Source: CAYVUV01 sp964455095 (GTDB lineage: Bacteria; Desulfobacterota; Binatia; HRBIN30; CADEER01). From it: DNA of 64,000 nt. Location: contig CAYVUV010000291.1 in assembly GCA_964455095.1 (NCBI GenBank), forward strand, positions 1 to 64,000, in the 5' to 3' direction. The notes beneath the pieces were generated by a model, which was not told the DNA's origin, did not search any database, and saw only the letters and a program-made list of their open reading frames with translations. The translations under genes and the position numbers were made by a program. Every line of letters begins with the position of its first letter. Positions within the stretch are counted from its first letter, which is position 1. Positions 17,222 through 24,905 of the stretch are shown here, one piece after another.

Positions 17222-17989
17222 ATGCGTAACTTGGTAAGAAGAATCTCTTCGCGTACGGCGTGTAGCGCGGCGGCGGCTCTGCTGATCGGCGTGGGTGGCA
17301 TCGCCCAGGCGCAGGTGATCGACGTCGGTGACGCGAGCGGCCAGGCGGGCACCACGGTCCAGATTCCAGTCAACTGGGATGCTGGGGCGGTGGAGAATGC
17401 GAGCGGCTTGACGGTCGACATCGGTTTCGGCGACCACCCAGTCGATGCCACGGGTACCAATCGGCCGAATTGTACCCTCGCTTCGGCCGTGGCCGCGGTG
17501 AAAACGGCGTCGGGCTTCTCGTTCCGACCCGCGCAGTGCACGGTTGGTACGACTTGCACGGCGGCTCGGGCGGGTATCATCGACTTCGGCGACAACAACG
17601 CCACGCCAGTGCCTGAAGGGGAGATCTACACCTGCTCGTTTACGATCCCCTCTGGCGCCAACGACGGTGACACCTTCGAGTTTTCGATCCAGGCGGCGTC
17701 TTATGTCGATCCCGATGGCAACGAGACGGATATCACCGAGGCCAGCAATGGTGGCACGGTCTCCGTTGTCGTGGCCCCGCCGACGGCCACCGCGACTCCA
17801 GTGCCGCCGGAGCCGACTGCAACCAATACGGCAGTTCCGCCCACGCCTACGAACACGAAGCCGCCTGGCGGCGGCGGCAGCGGCGACGACGACGGTTGCC
17901 AGGTCGTGGCGCCTGCGAACAGCAGCGCGGCATGGCTGCTGATGATCCCGGCCGCAGTGCTGCTCTGGCAGCGCCGGCGCTCGCGCTAA
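17222..17989 (+). CDS. Cohesin-like protein on a Pro/Thr stalk with C-terminal sorting tail
   Basis: 255 residues. Signal peptide (CSAAAALLIGVGGIAQAQ), one cohesin-like domain starting VIDVGDASGQAGTTVQIPV and ending around VSVVV, a Pro/Thr-rich stalk (about aa 185-220), a Gly/Asp hinge, then DDDGCQVVAP, a hydrophobic helix (AAWLLMIPAAVLLW) and QRRRSR. The tail fits a cleaved and perhaps lipidated surface anchor, analogous to MYXO-CTERM. It has no dockerin, so it is a candidate anchoring scaffold that receives dockerin-tagged neighbours. ATG 17222 is preferred because GGAGGAGA ends 2 nt before it; ATG 17210 is an alternative. A strong terminator follows. Confidence 0.75.
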   Translation: MRNLVRRISSRTACSAAAALLIGVGGIAQAQVIDVGDASGQAGTTVQIPVNWDAGAVENASGLTVDIGFGDHPVDATGTNRPNCTLASAVAAVKTASGFSFRPAQCTVGTTCTAARAGIIDFGDNNATPVPEGEIYTCSFTIPSGANDGDTFEFSIQAASYVDPDGNETDITEASNGGTVSVVVAPPTATATPVPPEPTATNTAVPPTPTNTKPPGGGGSGDDDGCQVVAPANSSAAWLLMIPAAVLLWQRRRSR

Positions 17990-18018
17990 GCGCGCGCTGC
18001 TAGGATCCTTTCCTCTCA

Positions 18019-18059
18019 GAGGGGGGGGCTGACACGTCAGCCTCCCCCTCTTTCTTTTT
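18019..18059 (+). terminator. Strong intrinsic terminator
   Basis: A 13-bp stem (arms 18019-18031 and 18038-18050, one G-U pair) with a 6-nt loop is followed by TTTCTTTTT. It closes the transcript of the stalked cohesin-like gene and separates it from the next paralogue. Confidence 0.9.
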
Positions 18060-18155
18060 GCAGGCCGTGAAGTTCAAGACCGCCCGCACGTCTATCCAGG
18101 GTGTCTCCCATCTGAAAGAGTAGTGCATCGATTCAATGCCGGAAGGAGAGCCAGC

Positions 18156-18818
18156 GTGACCAGAAAGTCGGTATCCCATGTAGCCTTCGCGCTTGCGGCG
18201 GCGATTCTGTCGAGCAACAGCGCGGCGCGCGGCGTGACGATCGAGGTTGGCTCGGACACGGTCCCGGCGGGCGAAACGGTGACGATCGAAGTGAAGCTGA
18301 ACACCATGGGTCAGGCGGTAGCCGGCACGGACAATCGCATCGGCTTCGATCCGGAGACCGCGATCATTGCCTGCCGCAGAAACCCAGCGATCCGCAAGGA
18401 GTCGACCAGCTTCGTGTTTTCCCCGGATAACTGTCGTCGCGCCAACCAGTCCAGCGACGAACGGCCTGTGTGCGACGAGGTTCGTGCACTGGTCCTCTCT
18501 CTCGGGCAGCAAAGTGCCATTCCAGACGGCGCGGTATTGTATTCATGCGACGTCCAGGTTGCCTCCGATGCACCGCTCATGACCTTTCCGCTCCCGTGCT
18601 CCGACGCGGCCTCGGGCACGCCAGGTGGACAGCCGGTGGAAACGGACTGCGCCGCGGGTGAGATCGTCGTCGAGGCGCCCAACCCCCCGACGCCGACCCC
18701 GACCGGCGGTGGCGGTGGTGGCGGCGGCTGCAGCGTCGCCGCGCCCGCATCGAGCGGCTTTGCCTGGATGCTGCTTGGGCCCGCGGCGTTGATGGCGCTG
18801 CGTCGCCGGCGGCGCTAA
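18156..18818 (+). CDS. Second tail-anchored cohesin-like protein
   Basis: 220 residues. GTG start at 18156 with GAAGGAGAG five nt upstream; the frame also opens at ATG 18123. Signal peptide (VAFALAAAILSSNSAARG), then one cohesin-like domain (VTIEVGSDTVPAGETVTIEV) sharing FSPDNC ... IPDGAVLYSCDV with the two preceding genes. A short Pro-Thr stretch and a Gly8 hinge lead to GGGCSVAAP, a hydrophobic helix (FAWMLLGPAALMAL) and RRRRR. The same architecture as the 17222 gene without the long stalk. Predicted envelope anchor for dockerin-bearing proteins; the partner specificity is inference. Confidence 0.75.
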   Translation: MTRKSVSHVAFALAAAILSSNSAARGVTIEVGSDTVPAGETVTIEVKLNTMGQAVAGTDNRIGFDPETAIIACRRNPAIRKESTSFVFSPDNCRRANQSSDERPVCDEVRALVLSLGQQSAIPDGAVLYSCDVQVASDAPLMTFPLPCSDAASGTPGGQPVETDCAAGEIVVEAPNPPTPTPTGGGGGGGGCSVAAPASSGFAWMLLGPAALMALRRRRR

Positions 18819-18895
18819 AGCGCCCGACATCGCCAGTCCACCGGCGGGTCGGTTCGCTTCGTCCCGTCGTGTTTCTCGACCTCGGAGGTGACTGG

Positions 18896-19666
18896 ATGGG
18901 GATGATGGACGGCCGCCGCGCCCTGATCTTCGGCGTCGCCAACGACCACAGCATCGCCTGGGCCATCGCGGAGCGCTTCCGCCACGAGGGCGCCGAGATC
19001 GCGCTCACCTACCCGAACGAAGCGATCGAGAAACGCGTGCGACCGCTGGCCGAGTCGATTGGCGCCGCCCTGGTGTTGCCCTGCGACGTCACGCGCGACG
19101 ACGAGCTCGACGGACTGTTCGCGGCGCTGCGCGAGACCTGGACCGAGATCGATGTCGTCGTGCACGCGGTCGCTTTTGCCTTGCGCGACGAGCTCAAGGG
19201 CCGCTTTGTCGACACGTCGCGCCAGGGCTTTCAAGTGGCGTTGGAGGTCAGCGCCTATTCGCTGGTCGCCATCGCTCGCCGCGCCGAACCGCTGTTGGCC
19301 GCCCGGCGTGGCTCGCTGTTGACGTTGTCGTACTTCGGCGCCGAGAAGGTCATCCCGCACTACAACGCGATGGGCATCGCTAAGGCGGCCCTGGAGGCGT
19401 GCGTGCGCTATCTGGCCGCCGACCTCGGCCCCAACGGCATCCGCGTCAACGCGATCTCGGCCGGGCCGCTCCGCACCTTATCGTCGGCGGGCATCAGCGG
19501 CTTCAAGGCGATGCTGCACCATCACGAAGAGCGCGCCCCGTTGCGGCGCAATATCGACACGCACGAGGTGGCGGCGGCCGCGCTCTACCTGTGCAGCGAG
19601 CTCGGCAGCGGCGTCACCGGCGAGGTGCTGCACGTCGACGCGGGATACAACGTCGTCGGGATGTAG
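18896..19666 (+). CDS. fabI: Enoyl-[acyl-carrier-protein] reductase (NADH), FabI
   Basis: 256 residues, typical FabI size. The atypical SDR cofactor loop GVANDHSIAWAIA and the catalytic YFGAEK...YNAMGIAK (Tyr-x6-Tyr-x6-Lys) are complete. It reduces trans-2-enoyl-ACP in the last step of fatty-acid elongation, in the cytoplasm. ATG 18896 has GGAGGTG five nt upstream; the in-frame ATG at 18869 is less likely. It sits alone between the cohesin-like genes and the Lgt pair, with no other fab gene in the window. Confidence 0.95.
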   Translation: MGMMDGRRALIFGVANDHSIAWAIAERFRHEGAEIALTYPNEAIEKRVRPLAESIGAALVLPCDVTRDDELDGLFAALRETWTEIDVVVHAVAFALRDELKGRFVDTSRQGFQVALEVSAYSLVAIARRAEPLLAARRGSLLTLSYFGAEKVIPHYNAMGIAKAALEACVRYLAADLGPNGIRVNAISAGPLRTLSSAGISGFKAMLHHHEERAPLRRNIDTHEVAAAALYLCSELGSGVTGEVLHVDAGYNVVGM

Positions 19667-19723
19667 CGCGTGCCGCCGGCGATGCGTGGATTGCCGGTCG
19701 CGCTCCGCCCGTGATGGATCGCC

Positions 19724-20479
19724 ATGTACCCGGTGCTGGTCCGCCTGTTCGGCTTCGACGTCGAGGCCTTCTGGCTCACCGTTCTGGTTGGCTTCCTCAC
19801 CGCCCTGTTCGTGGCCCGCGCCGAGTTGCGCCGTACGGGACATGACCCGATTTTCGCCTATGATCTCATCTTGTGGTCGTACATCGGCGGCTTCGTCGGG
19901 GCGCGCGTGTTTCTCGTCTTCTCGGCCTGGGATGCTTTCGCCCGCGATCCGTTCGAGTTCCTCCTCTCCGGCAGCGGCTGGGTCTGGCAGGGCGGCGTGA
20001 TCGGCGGGGCACTCACGGTGACCCTCGCCGCCAGACGGCACGGCCTGCCGATTCCCCAGGTCGCCGACCTCTCGGCACTGTGCCTGGCGGTCGGCCAAGC
20101 TATCGGCCGCATCGGCTGCCAACTGGCGGGTGACGGCGATTACGGCGTCCCGACCGATCTGCCCTGGGGCATGAGCTATCCGAACGGCGTCGTACCCACG
20201 CTCGAACGCGTCCATCCGACGCCGCTGTACGAGATGACTCTGTACTTCGCCATCTTTGCCGCCCTCTGGCGGCAGCGTGGCTGGCCGCGCCCAGCCGGCA
20301 GTTTGTTCGGGCAGTATCTGATCCTCACCGGCGTGGCGCGCTTCGCGGTGGAGTTCCTGCGCCGCAACCCGGCGGTCGGGTTGGGCCTGACGCTGCCGCA
20401 GTGGGCCAGCCTCGTCTCGATGGGCATCGGCGTCGTGTGGCTGCGGCAGTTGCCGCGGCTGGGCGCGACACGAGGGTAA
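19724..20479 (+). CDS. Prolipoprotein diacylglyceryl transferase family protein, copy 1
   Basis: 251 residues and about seven membrane helices, as in Lgt. Lgt attaches a diacylglyceryl group from phosphatidylglycerol to the lipobox Cys of prolipoproteins. GRIGCQLAGDGDYGVPT matches the Lgt signature and keeps the Arg equivalent to E. coli R143, but the following Asn is Cys. VARFAVEF keeps the equivalents of R239 and E243. The His of HGGLIG reads Gln (VWQGGVIGG). It is followed after one base by a second paralogue. Either may be the housekeeping Lgt; a divergent role on other Cys-containing proteins is possible. Confidence 0.85.
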   Translation: MYPVLVRLFGFDVEAFWLTVLVGFLTALFVARAELRRTGHDPIFAYDLILWSYIGGFVGARVFLVFSAWDAFARDPFEFLLSGSGWVWQGGVIGGALTVTLAARRHGLPIPQVADLSALCLAVGQAIGRIGCQLAGDGDYGVPTDLPWGMSYPNGVVPTLERVHPTPLYEMTLYFAIFAALWRQRGWPRPAGSLFGQYLILTGVARFAVEFLRRNPAVGLGLTLPQWASLVSMGIGVVWLRQLPRLGATRG

Positions 20480-20480
20480 T

Positions 20481-21233
20481 ATGCGGCCGGTGCTCTTCGA
20501 GTTTCTCGGCATCGCCATCCCCAGCTTCTGGGCGATGGTGTTCCTCGGCTTCATCGCCGGATTTCTCGCCATCCGCTCCGAGCTGCTCCGCCGCGGCTAC
20601 GATATCCGGCTCGCCTACGACATCACGCTGTGGGCCTACGTCGGCGGCTGGGTCGGCGCGCGCTTGTTCATCATTCCGACCGGTTGGGAGTATTTCGTCC
20701 AGGACCCGATCGCCTTCTTGCTCTCGTCGAGCGGCTGGGTCTGGTACGGCGGGCTGATCGGCGGCGCCGTCGCGGTGTGGCTGTGGTCACGCCGGGAGGG
20801 GTTGTCGATTCTCTTCGTCGCCGACGTCGTCGCGCCGGGACTGGCCGTCGGGCTCGCGATCGGGCGCATCGGCTGCCAGTTGGCTGGCGACGGCGACTAC
20901 GGCGTGCCGACCGACCTGCCCTGGGGCATGAGCTACCCGCACGGCGTCGTGCCGACCACCGACCATGTGCACCCGACGCCGCTCTACGAAATGGGCGCGT
21001 ACCTGGTGCTGTTCGCCTACCTGTGGCGACGCCGTTTGCAGGCGCCGCCGCCGGGCGATCTGATCGCACGCTATCTATTGGCCTCGGGTGTCGTGCGCGT
21101 GTTGGTCGAGACGGTCCGCCGCAACCCGGCCTGGCTCCTCGGTCTGACCACAGCACAGTGGCTGGGCATCGGCGCGAGCCTGCTCGGCTACGCGCTGCTG
21201 CGCCACATCCGACTCAAGCCAACCGATTCGTGA
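20481..21233 (+). CDS. Prolipoprotein diacylglyceryl transferase family protein, copy 2
   Basis: 250 residues, roughly half identical by eye to the gene ending one base upstream (TAATATG), so the pair is probably co-translated. The GRIGCQLAGDGDYGVPTDLP block is unchanged; the HGGLIG His reads Tyr (VWYGGLIGG); VVRVLVET keeps the C-terminal Arg/Glu pair. It should transfer a diacylglyceryl group to exported Cys residues at the inner membrane. Tandem Lgt paralogues imply either division of labour or a heteromeric use. The gene ends 25 bp before a convergent wax-ester synthase. Confidence 0.85.
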   Translation: MRPVLFEFLGIAIPSFWAMVFLGFIAGFLAIRSELLRRGYDIRLAYDITLWAYVGGWVGARLFIIPTGWEYFVQDPIAFLLSSSGWVWYGGLIGGAVAVWLWSRREGLSILFVADVVAPGLAVGLAIGRIGCQLAGDGDYGVPTDLPWGMSYPHGVVPTTDHVHPTPLYEMGAYLVLFAYLWRRRLQAPPPGDLIARYLLASGVVRVLVETVRRNPAWLLGLTTAQWLGIGASLLGYALLRHIRLKPTDS

Positions 21234-21257
21234 AGCGAATGCGGCTCACCCTGCGCT

Positions 21258-22742
21258 TCAGCTGCCGCGGCGGCCAGAGGACGCGCGGCGCGAGGTTCGC
21301 GAGCGCCGCTGCCCCTTGGCCCGGGTCGCCCGCGCTGCCGCGCGCGCGGCGCGCATCTGCAACTCCGCGAACGATTCCTCGAGCGCGATGACGAAGTCGT
21401 GCAGGTCGGGCACCTGCTCCCAATCGGCGTTCAGACCCCAGAACAGGCCGCCGTTGTAGCTAAAGAGTCCCACCACCAGTGCCATGTTGTGGAACAGCGG
21501 CACGACGGGAAAGGTGGTCAGCATCGGGCAGCCGAGGAAGTAGAGCGGGATCTGGGGGCCGGGCACGTTGGTGACCACCAGGTTGTAGGGGCGCGAGCGT
21601 TCGGCCAGCCGCACCGCCTGGACGAGCAGATTGGGCACGGTCCACTCCGCGATCGCGGTCAGCACTTCCCCGCCCAGCGCCTGCTTGGATTCCTTCAAAC
21701 CGCTCATCGTCGCGCGCACGGCGTCGAGTCGAGCCACCGCGTCGTCGATGTGGACCGGCAGCGGGGCGATCATCTCGGTGACCCGATTGCCGAGGTTGCC
21801 GCGCTCGTCGGCCATGCGCACGCTGACCGGTACCATGGCGCGCACGTCCAGGGTGTCGGGGTCGATGCCGCGCTTGGTGAAGAACCGGCGCAACGCGCCG
21901 CTCACCGTGGCCAACACGGCGTCGTTCAGCGTGCCGCCCAATACGCTCTTCACGTTCTTGAAATCGGCCACCGCCATCGACAGCCAATCGAAACGCCGGT
22001 GCGGCCCCACCTCGACGTTGAGCGGCGTGCGCGAAGCCGGACGCATCGCCGGCGTCAGCGCTTCGGCCAGGGCCGACACCGAGCTCTCGACACGCTGCAG
22101 CGCCGTCTCCGGGTGGCGCACCGCGTCGCCGATGGCGCGGATCGCTTCGATCGGCTGCGCCATGCGGCGCACGACCTCGTCGACGACCAGTCGGGTGTCG
22201 CTCGGTTGCGGGCGTGGGCTCCACGGCTGCGGCTCGCCGGGATCGGTGTTGGGCGTCGCGTCCATCATCACCGAGATCAGATCGGCGCCGGAGATGCCGT
22301 CAATCATGCAGTGATGCGTCTTGCTGATCAGCGCGAAGCGGCCGTCCTGCATGCCCTCGACGAACCACATCTCCCAGAGCGGCCGCTTGTGATCGAGCGG
22401 CTGCGACATGATACGGCCGACCAATCGCTTGAGCGCGCGCTCGTCACCGGGTTTGGGCAGCGCGGTGTGGCGCACGTGATAGGCGAGCCGAAAGCGGTCG
22501 TCGTCGATCCAGATCGGCAGTCGTTCGTAGGGCAGATAGGCGACGCGCTGGCGAAAGCGCGGGACCAGATGCAGGCGCGCGTGGATGAAGCGCCGGATGC
22601 GATCGATGTCGAGCGCACCGTCTTCGCCCTGCAGCGGCCCCGATTCGAACAGCAATACGCCGCCGACATGCATGTGGCAGTCGGAGTCCTCGATGCCGAG
22701 AAACGATGCGTCCAAAGCACTGAGCCGCTCATAGTTCGCCAT
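21258..22742 (-). CDS. Wax ester synthase/diacylglycerol acyltransferase (WS/DGAT)
   Basis: 494 residues. The acyl-transfer motif HHxxxDG is present as HHCMIDG (His143-His144, Asp148-Gly149), with PLWEMWFVEG before it and the C-terminal NVPGPQIPLYFLG signature. These enzymes esterify acyl-CoA to fatty alcohols or diacylglycerol and build storage lipid at the membrane. The C-terminal about 40 residues are Ala/Arg-rich and vary in the family. Twelve bases downstream of the yhbY start on the same strand, so possibly one transcript with it. Substrate preference cannot be read. Confidence 0.9.
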   Translation of the reverse strand: MANYERLSALDASFLGIEDSDCHMHVGGVLLFESGPLQGEDGALDIDRIRRFIHARLHLVPRFRQRVAYLPYERLPIWIDDDRFRLAYHVRHTALPKPGDERALKRLVGRIMSQPLDHKRPLWEMWFVEGMQDGRFALISKTHHCMIDGISGADLISVMMDATPNTDPGEPQPWSPRPQPSDTRLVVDEVVRRMAQPIEAIRAIGDAVRHPETALQRVESSVSALAEALTPAMRPASRTPLNVEVGPHRRFDWLSMAVADFKNVKSVLGGTLNDAVLATVSGALRRFFTKRGIDPDTLDVRAMVPVSVRMADERGNLGNRVTEMIAPLPVHIDDAVARLDAVRATMSGLKESKQALGGEVLTAIAEWTVPNLLVQAVRLAERSRPYNLVVTNVPGPQIPLYFLGCPMLTTFPVVPLFHNMALVVGLFSYNGGLFWGLNADWEQVPDLHDFVIALEESFAELQMRAARAAARATRAKGQRRSRTSRRASSGRRGS

Positions 22743-22754
22743 CGTTGCCCCCTT

Positions 22755-23078
22755 CTAAGCGTCTTCTGCCTCGTCGACGGCCCCTGGGTCGAGGCGAATG
22801 CGCGGTTTCTCCGGGTGGGCGCGGTAGAGAATCAGCACGCGGCCGATCGCGCCCGCGATCTCGCACCGGGTGCGCGGGCCCAGGGCAGCGGCCGCTTCAT
22901 CGCGATCGACCGGGCACTCGCTGCCGATGCGGACCTTGATGAGCTCGTGCGTGGTCAGCGCGTCGTCGACCTGCTTGACGACGCCGTCCGTGATCCCGCG
23001 CCGGCCGACGATGACCACCGGCTTGAGCGGATGGGCGAGCGCGCGCAGGGCGCGGCGTTGTTTACCGGTAATAGCCAT
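22755..23078 (-). CDS. yhbY: YhbY-type CRM-domain RNA-binding protein
   Basis: 107 residues. LRALAHPLKPVVIVGRRG and THELIKVRIG match E. coli YhbY closely, including the GxxG loop region (GRRG). YhbY binds pre-50S ribosomal particles and helps 23S rRNA maturation. The family is about 97 residues; here an acidic C-terminal extension ends DEAEDA. It starts divergently from the oxidoreductase at 23204. Confidence 0.92.
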   Translation of the reverse strand: MAITGKQRRALRALAHPLKPVVIVGRRGITDGVVKQVDDALTTHELIKVRIGSECPVDRDEAAAALGPRTRCEIAGAIGRVLILYRAHPEKPRIRLDPGAVDEAEDA

Positions 23079-23203
23079 GTGGCCTGTTCATAACAGCGCC
23101 CAGTCCGGGCGCGCAATCGCTGTCTCCGTCGCCGGTCGGGTGCAGCGCCGTTTGGGCTGTCGCGCCGCTTTCCGATAAGGAAAGGCGCGAGCAGGAGGTG
23201 GCG

Positions 23204-24193
23204 ATGAATCTCGGCAAGCTGGCGCTCAGTCTTCCCGTACCGGCCGATGTCCCCGGCTGCCTGGATTGGGCGCGGCGGGCGGAGGATCTGGGCTACGAGA
23301 GCATCTGGATCGCCGAGACCGGCGGCCCCGATCCGTTCGTGTTGGCTGGCGCGGTGGCGCAGGTCACGCGCCGCGTGCGCATCGGCCTGGCGGTTTCGCC
23401 CGTCTACATCCGCACCCCCGCGACGATTGCCGCCGCCACCGGCACCGTGTCGCAACTCGCGCCGGGGCGCTTCGTGCTCGGCCTGGGCTCGTCCAGTCAC
23501 GCCATCGTCGAGGGCTGGCATGGGCAGTCCTACACCAAGCCGCTGGCCCGGGTGCGCGAGACGGTGACCACCGTGCGCGGCATGCTGGAGGGCAAGAAGC
23601 TGAGCTTCGAAGGCGAGGCGCTGCAGACGCATGGTTTTCGCCTGATGGTTCCGCCGGCGGCCCCGGTGCCGATCTACGTCGGTGCCCTGCGCCCGGCGAT
23701 GTTGGACGTGGCAGGCGAGGTGGGCGACGGCGTGGCGGTGAATCTGTTCCCCGCCGCGGCCTTGCCCAAGATGCTCGAGCATGTCGCGGTTGGGGCGCGG
23801 CGCGCCGGCAAGGACCCGCAGGCGCTGGAGGTCGTGTGCCGCCATCAGGTGCTCGTCACCGACGACAAGGCCGGCGCGCGCGATCTCTTCCGCACCGCGC
23901 TGGCGGGCTACTTCGCCACGCCGGTCTACAACAAGTACGCGGCCTGGTACGGCTTCGAAGAGGAAGCGGCGATGGTTGCCAAGGGTTTTCGGACCGGCGA
24001 TCGTGCGCTGACCCGGCAGGGCATGTCGGATCGCCTGGTCGACGCGCTCGGAATCTTCGGCCCGCTCGAGGAGTGCCGCGAGCGAATCGCCGAGTACGTC
24101 GCGGCCGGCGTGACCACCACGGCGGTCAGCGTGTTGTCGTTCGATCCCGAGGTGTTGCGCCGCACGTTGGAGGGGTTGGCCCCCGGCGCATGA
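23204..24193 (+). CDS. Luciferase-like (LLM) flavin/F420-dependent oxidoreductase
   Basis: 329 residues. The TIM-barrel opening LALSLPVPADVPGCLDWARR, AEDLGYESIWIAE, VRIGLAVSPVYIRTP and LAPGRFVLGLG are typical of LLM-class oxidoreductases that use FMN or coenzyme F420. The C-terminal half (FGPLEECRERIAEYVAAGV) resembles the F420-dependent branch. ATG 23204 was taken over GTG 23198 because GCAGGAGG precedes it by 4-5 nt. Substrate unknown; such enzymes are abundant in lineages that degrade hydrophobic compounds. Confidence 0.85.
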   Translation: MNLGKLALSLPVPADVPGCLDWARRAEDLGYESIWIAETGGPDPFVLAGAVAQVTRRVRIGLAVSPVYIRTPATIAAATGTVSQLAPGRFVLGLGSSSHAIVEGWHGQSYTKPLARVRETVTTVRGMLEGKKLSFEGEALQTHGFRLMVPPAAPVPIYVGALRPAMLDVAGEVGDGVAVNLFPAAALPKMLEHVAVGARRAGKDPQALEVVCRHQVLVTDDKAGARDLFRTALAGYFATPVYNKYAAWYGFEEEAAMVAKGFRTGDRALTRQGMSDRLVDALGIFGPLEECRERIAEYVAAGVTTTAVSVLSFDPEVLRRTLEGLAPGA

Positions 24194-24234
24194 GGGCGAC
24201 CGCTCGCCACGGCCGTGCTTGTGAGCGACTGTGG

Positions 24235-24247
24235 TGTATGTCATACA
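24235..24247. promoter_or_regulatory. Perfect operator-like palindrome before the VapBC pair
   Basis: TGTATG-T-CATACA is a perfect 13-bp palindrome ending 10 bp before the antitoxin ATG. VapB-type antitoxins usually bind such sites to repress their own operon. Confidence 0.65.
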
Positions 24248-24257
24248 TCGCATTGGA

Positions 24258-24557
24258 ATGAAGCGAACGCAGCTCTACCTGGATGAAGAGATGGCACGGC
24301 TGCTGAGCTCGGAGAGTCGCCGCCGCAAGACGACCGTCTCGGCGCTGGTGCGCGAGGCGGTCGTGACGGCGTACGGGCGCCGCGAGAGCGAAGACCGCAG
24401 CGCGATCATCGAGCGGCTGTCGGGCGTGTGGGCGGATCGCGACGATTTCGGAGACACGGACGCCTACGTGCGCGCCGCGCGCCGCTCGACGCGACCGGAG
24501 CGCACGACCCGGGGATCCCGTGCCGCGCTACCTGCTCGACACCGACGTCATCATTGA
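24258..24557 (+). CDS. VapB-like ribbon-helix-helix antitoxin
   Basis: 99 residues. MKRTQLYLDEEMARLLS and TVSALVREAV form a ribbon-helix-helix DNA-binding domain (first about 45 residues). The rest should wrap the toxin. The ATG at 24258 begins the domain; the upstream in-frame ATG at 24240 lies inside the operator and is unlikely. The last 38 bases overlap the toxin gene, and the frame in the overlap (Arg/His-rich) suggests the antitoxin tail is only loosely conserved. Expected to repress the operon together with the toxin. Confidence 0.8.
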   Translation: MKRTQLYLDEEMARLLSSESRRRKTTVSALVREAVVTAYGRRESEDRSAIIERLSGVWADRDDFGDTDAYVRAARRSTRPERTTRGSRAALPARHRRHH

Positions 24558-24900
24558 GTGGCTCCGGCGCGACGAAACCGTCCGCGCCTGGCTGACGGCG
24601 CGCGATGCAGCAGGCGACTACCTCGCGTGCACGCCGGTGACGGTGGCCGAGCTATTCGCGGGCTTGCGGCCGCGCGAGGAGTTCATCATCGCAGACGTGT
24701 TGCGCGTCCTCCACTGCGTCGAGCTCGATGCCGCCATCGGCCGCAAAGCGGGCCTCTACCGGCAGGCCTTCGGCCGCTCACACGGCGTGGAGGTGGCTGA
24801 CGCCCTGATCGCCGCCGCGGCGCACACCTACGGGATGACGTTGTGTAGCCGCAACCTGCGGCACTACCCGATGCGCGACGTCAAGAAGCAGCGGCTCTGA
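24520..24900 (+). CDS. VapC-like PIN-domain ribonuclease toxin
   Basis: 126 residues. MPRYLLDTDVIIEWLRRD carries the first PIN aspartate, VTVAELFAGLR the conserved Glu, and VADALIAAAAHTYG the later Asp; SRNLRHY is the usual C-terminal block. PIN toxins cut tRNA or rRNA when released from the antitoxin. Starts at GTG 24520 inside the antitoxin gene (38-bp overlap), typical of coupled toxin-antitoxin translation. It ends 5 bp before the convergent threonine deaminase. Confidence 0.85.
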   Translation: MPRYLLDTDVIIEWLRRDETVRAWLTARDAAGDYLACTPVTVAELFAGLRPREEFIIADVLRVLHCVELDAAIGRKAGLYRQAFGRSHGVEVADALIAAAAHTYGMTLCSRNLRHYPMRDVKKQRL

Positions 24901-24905
24901 GACCT

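Noticed and set aside
21399..23093. 564-codon plus-strand frame
   Set aside because: Antisense to the wax-ester synthase and yhbY, both of which have clear family motifs.
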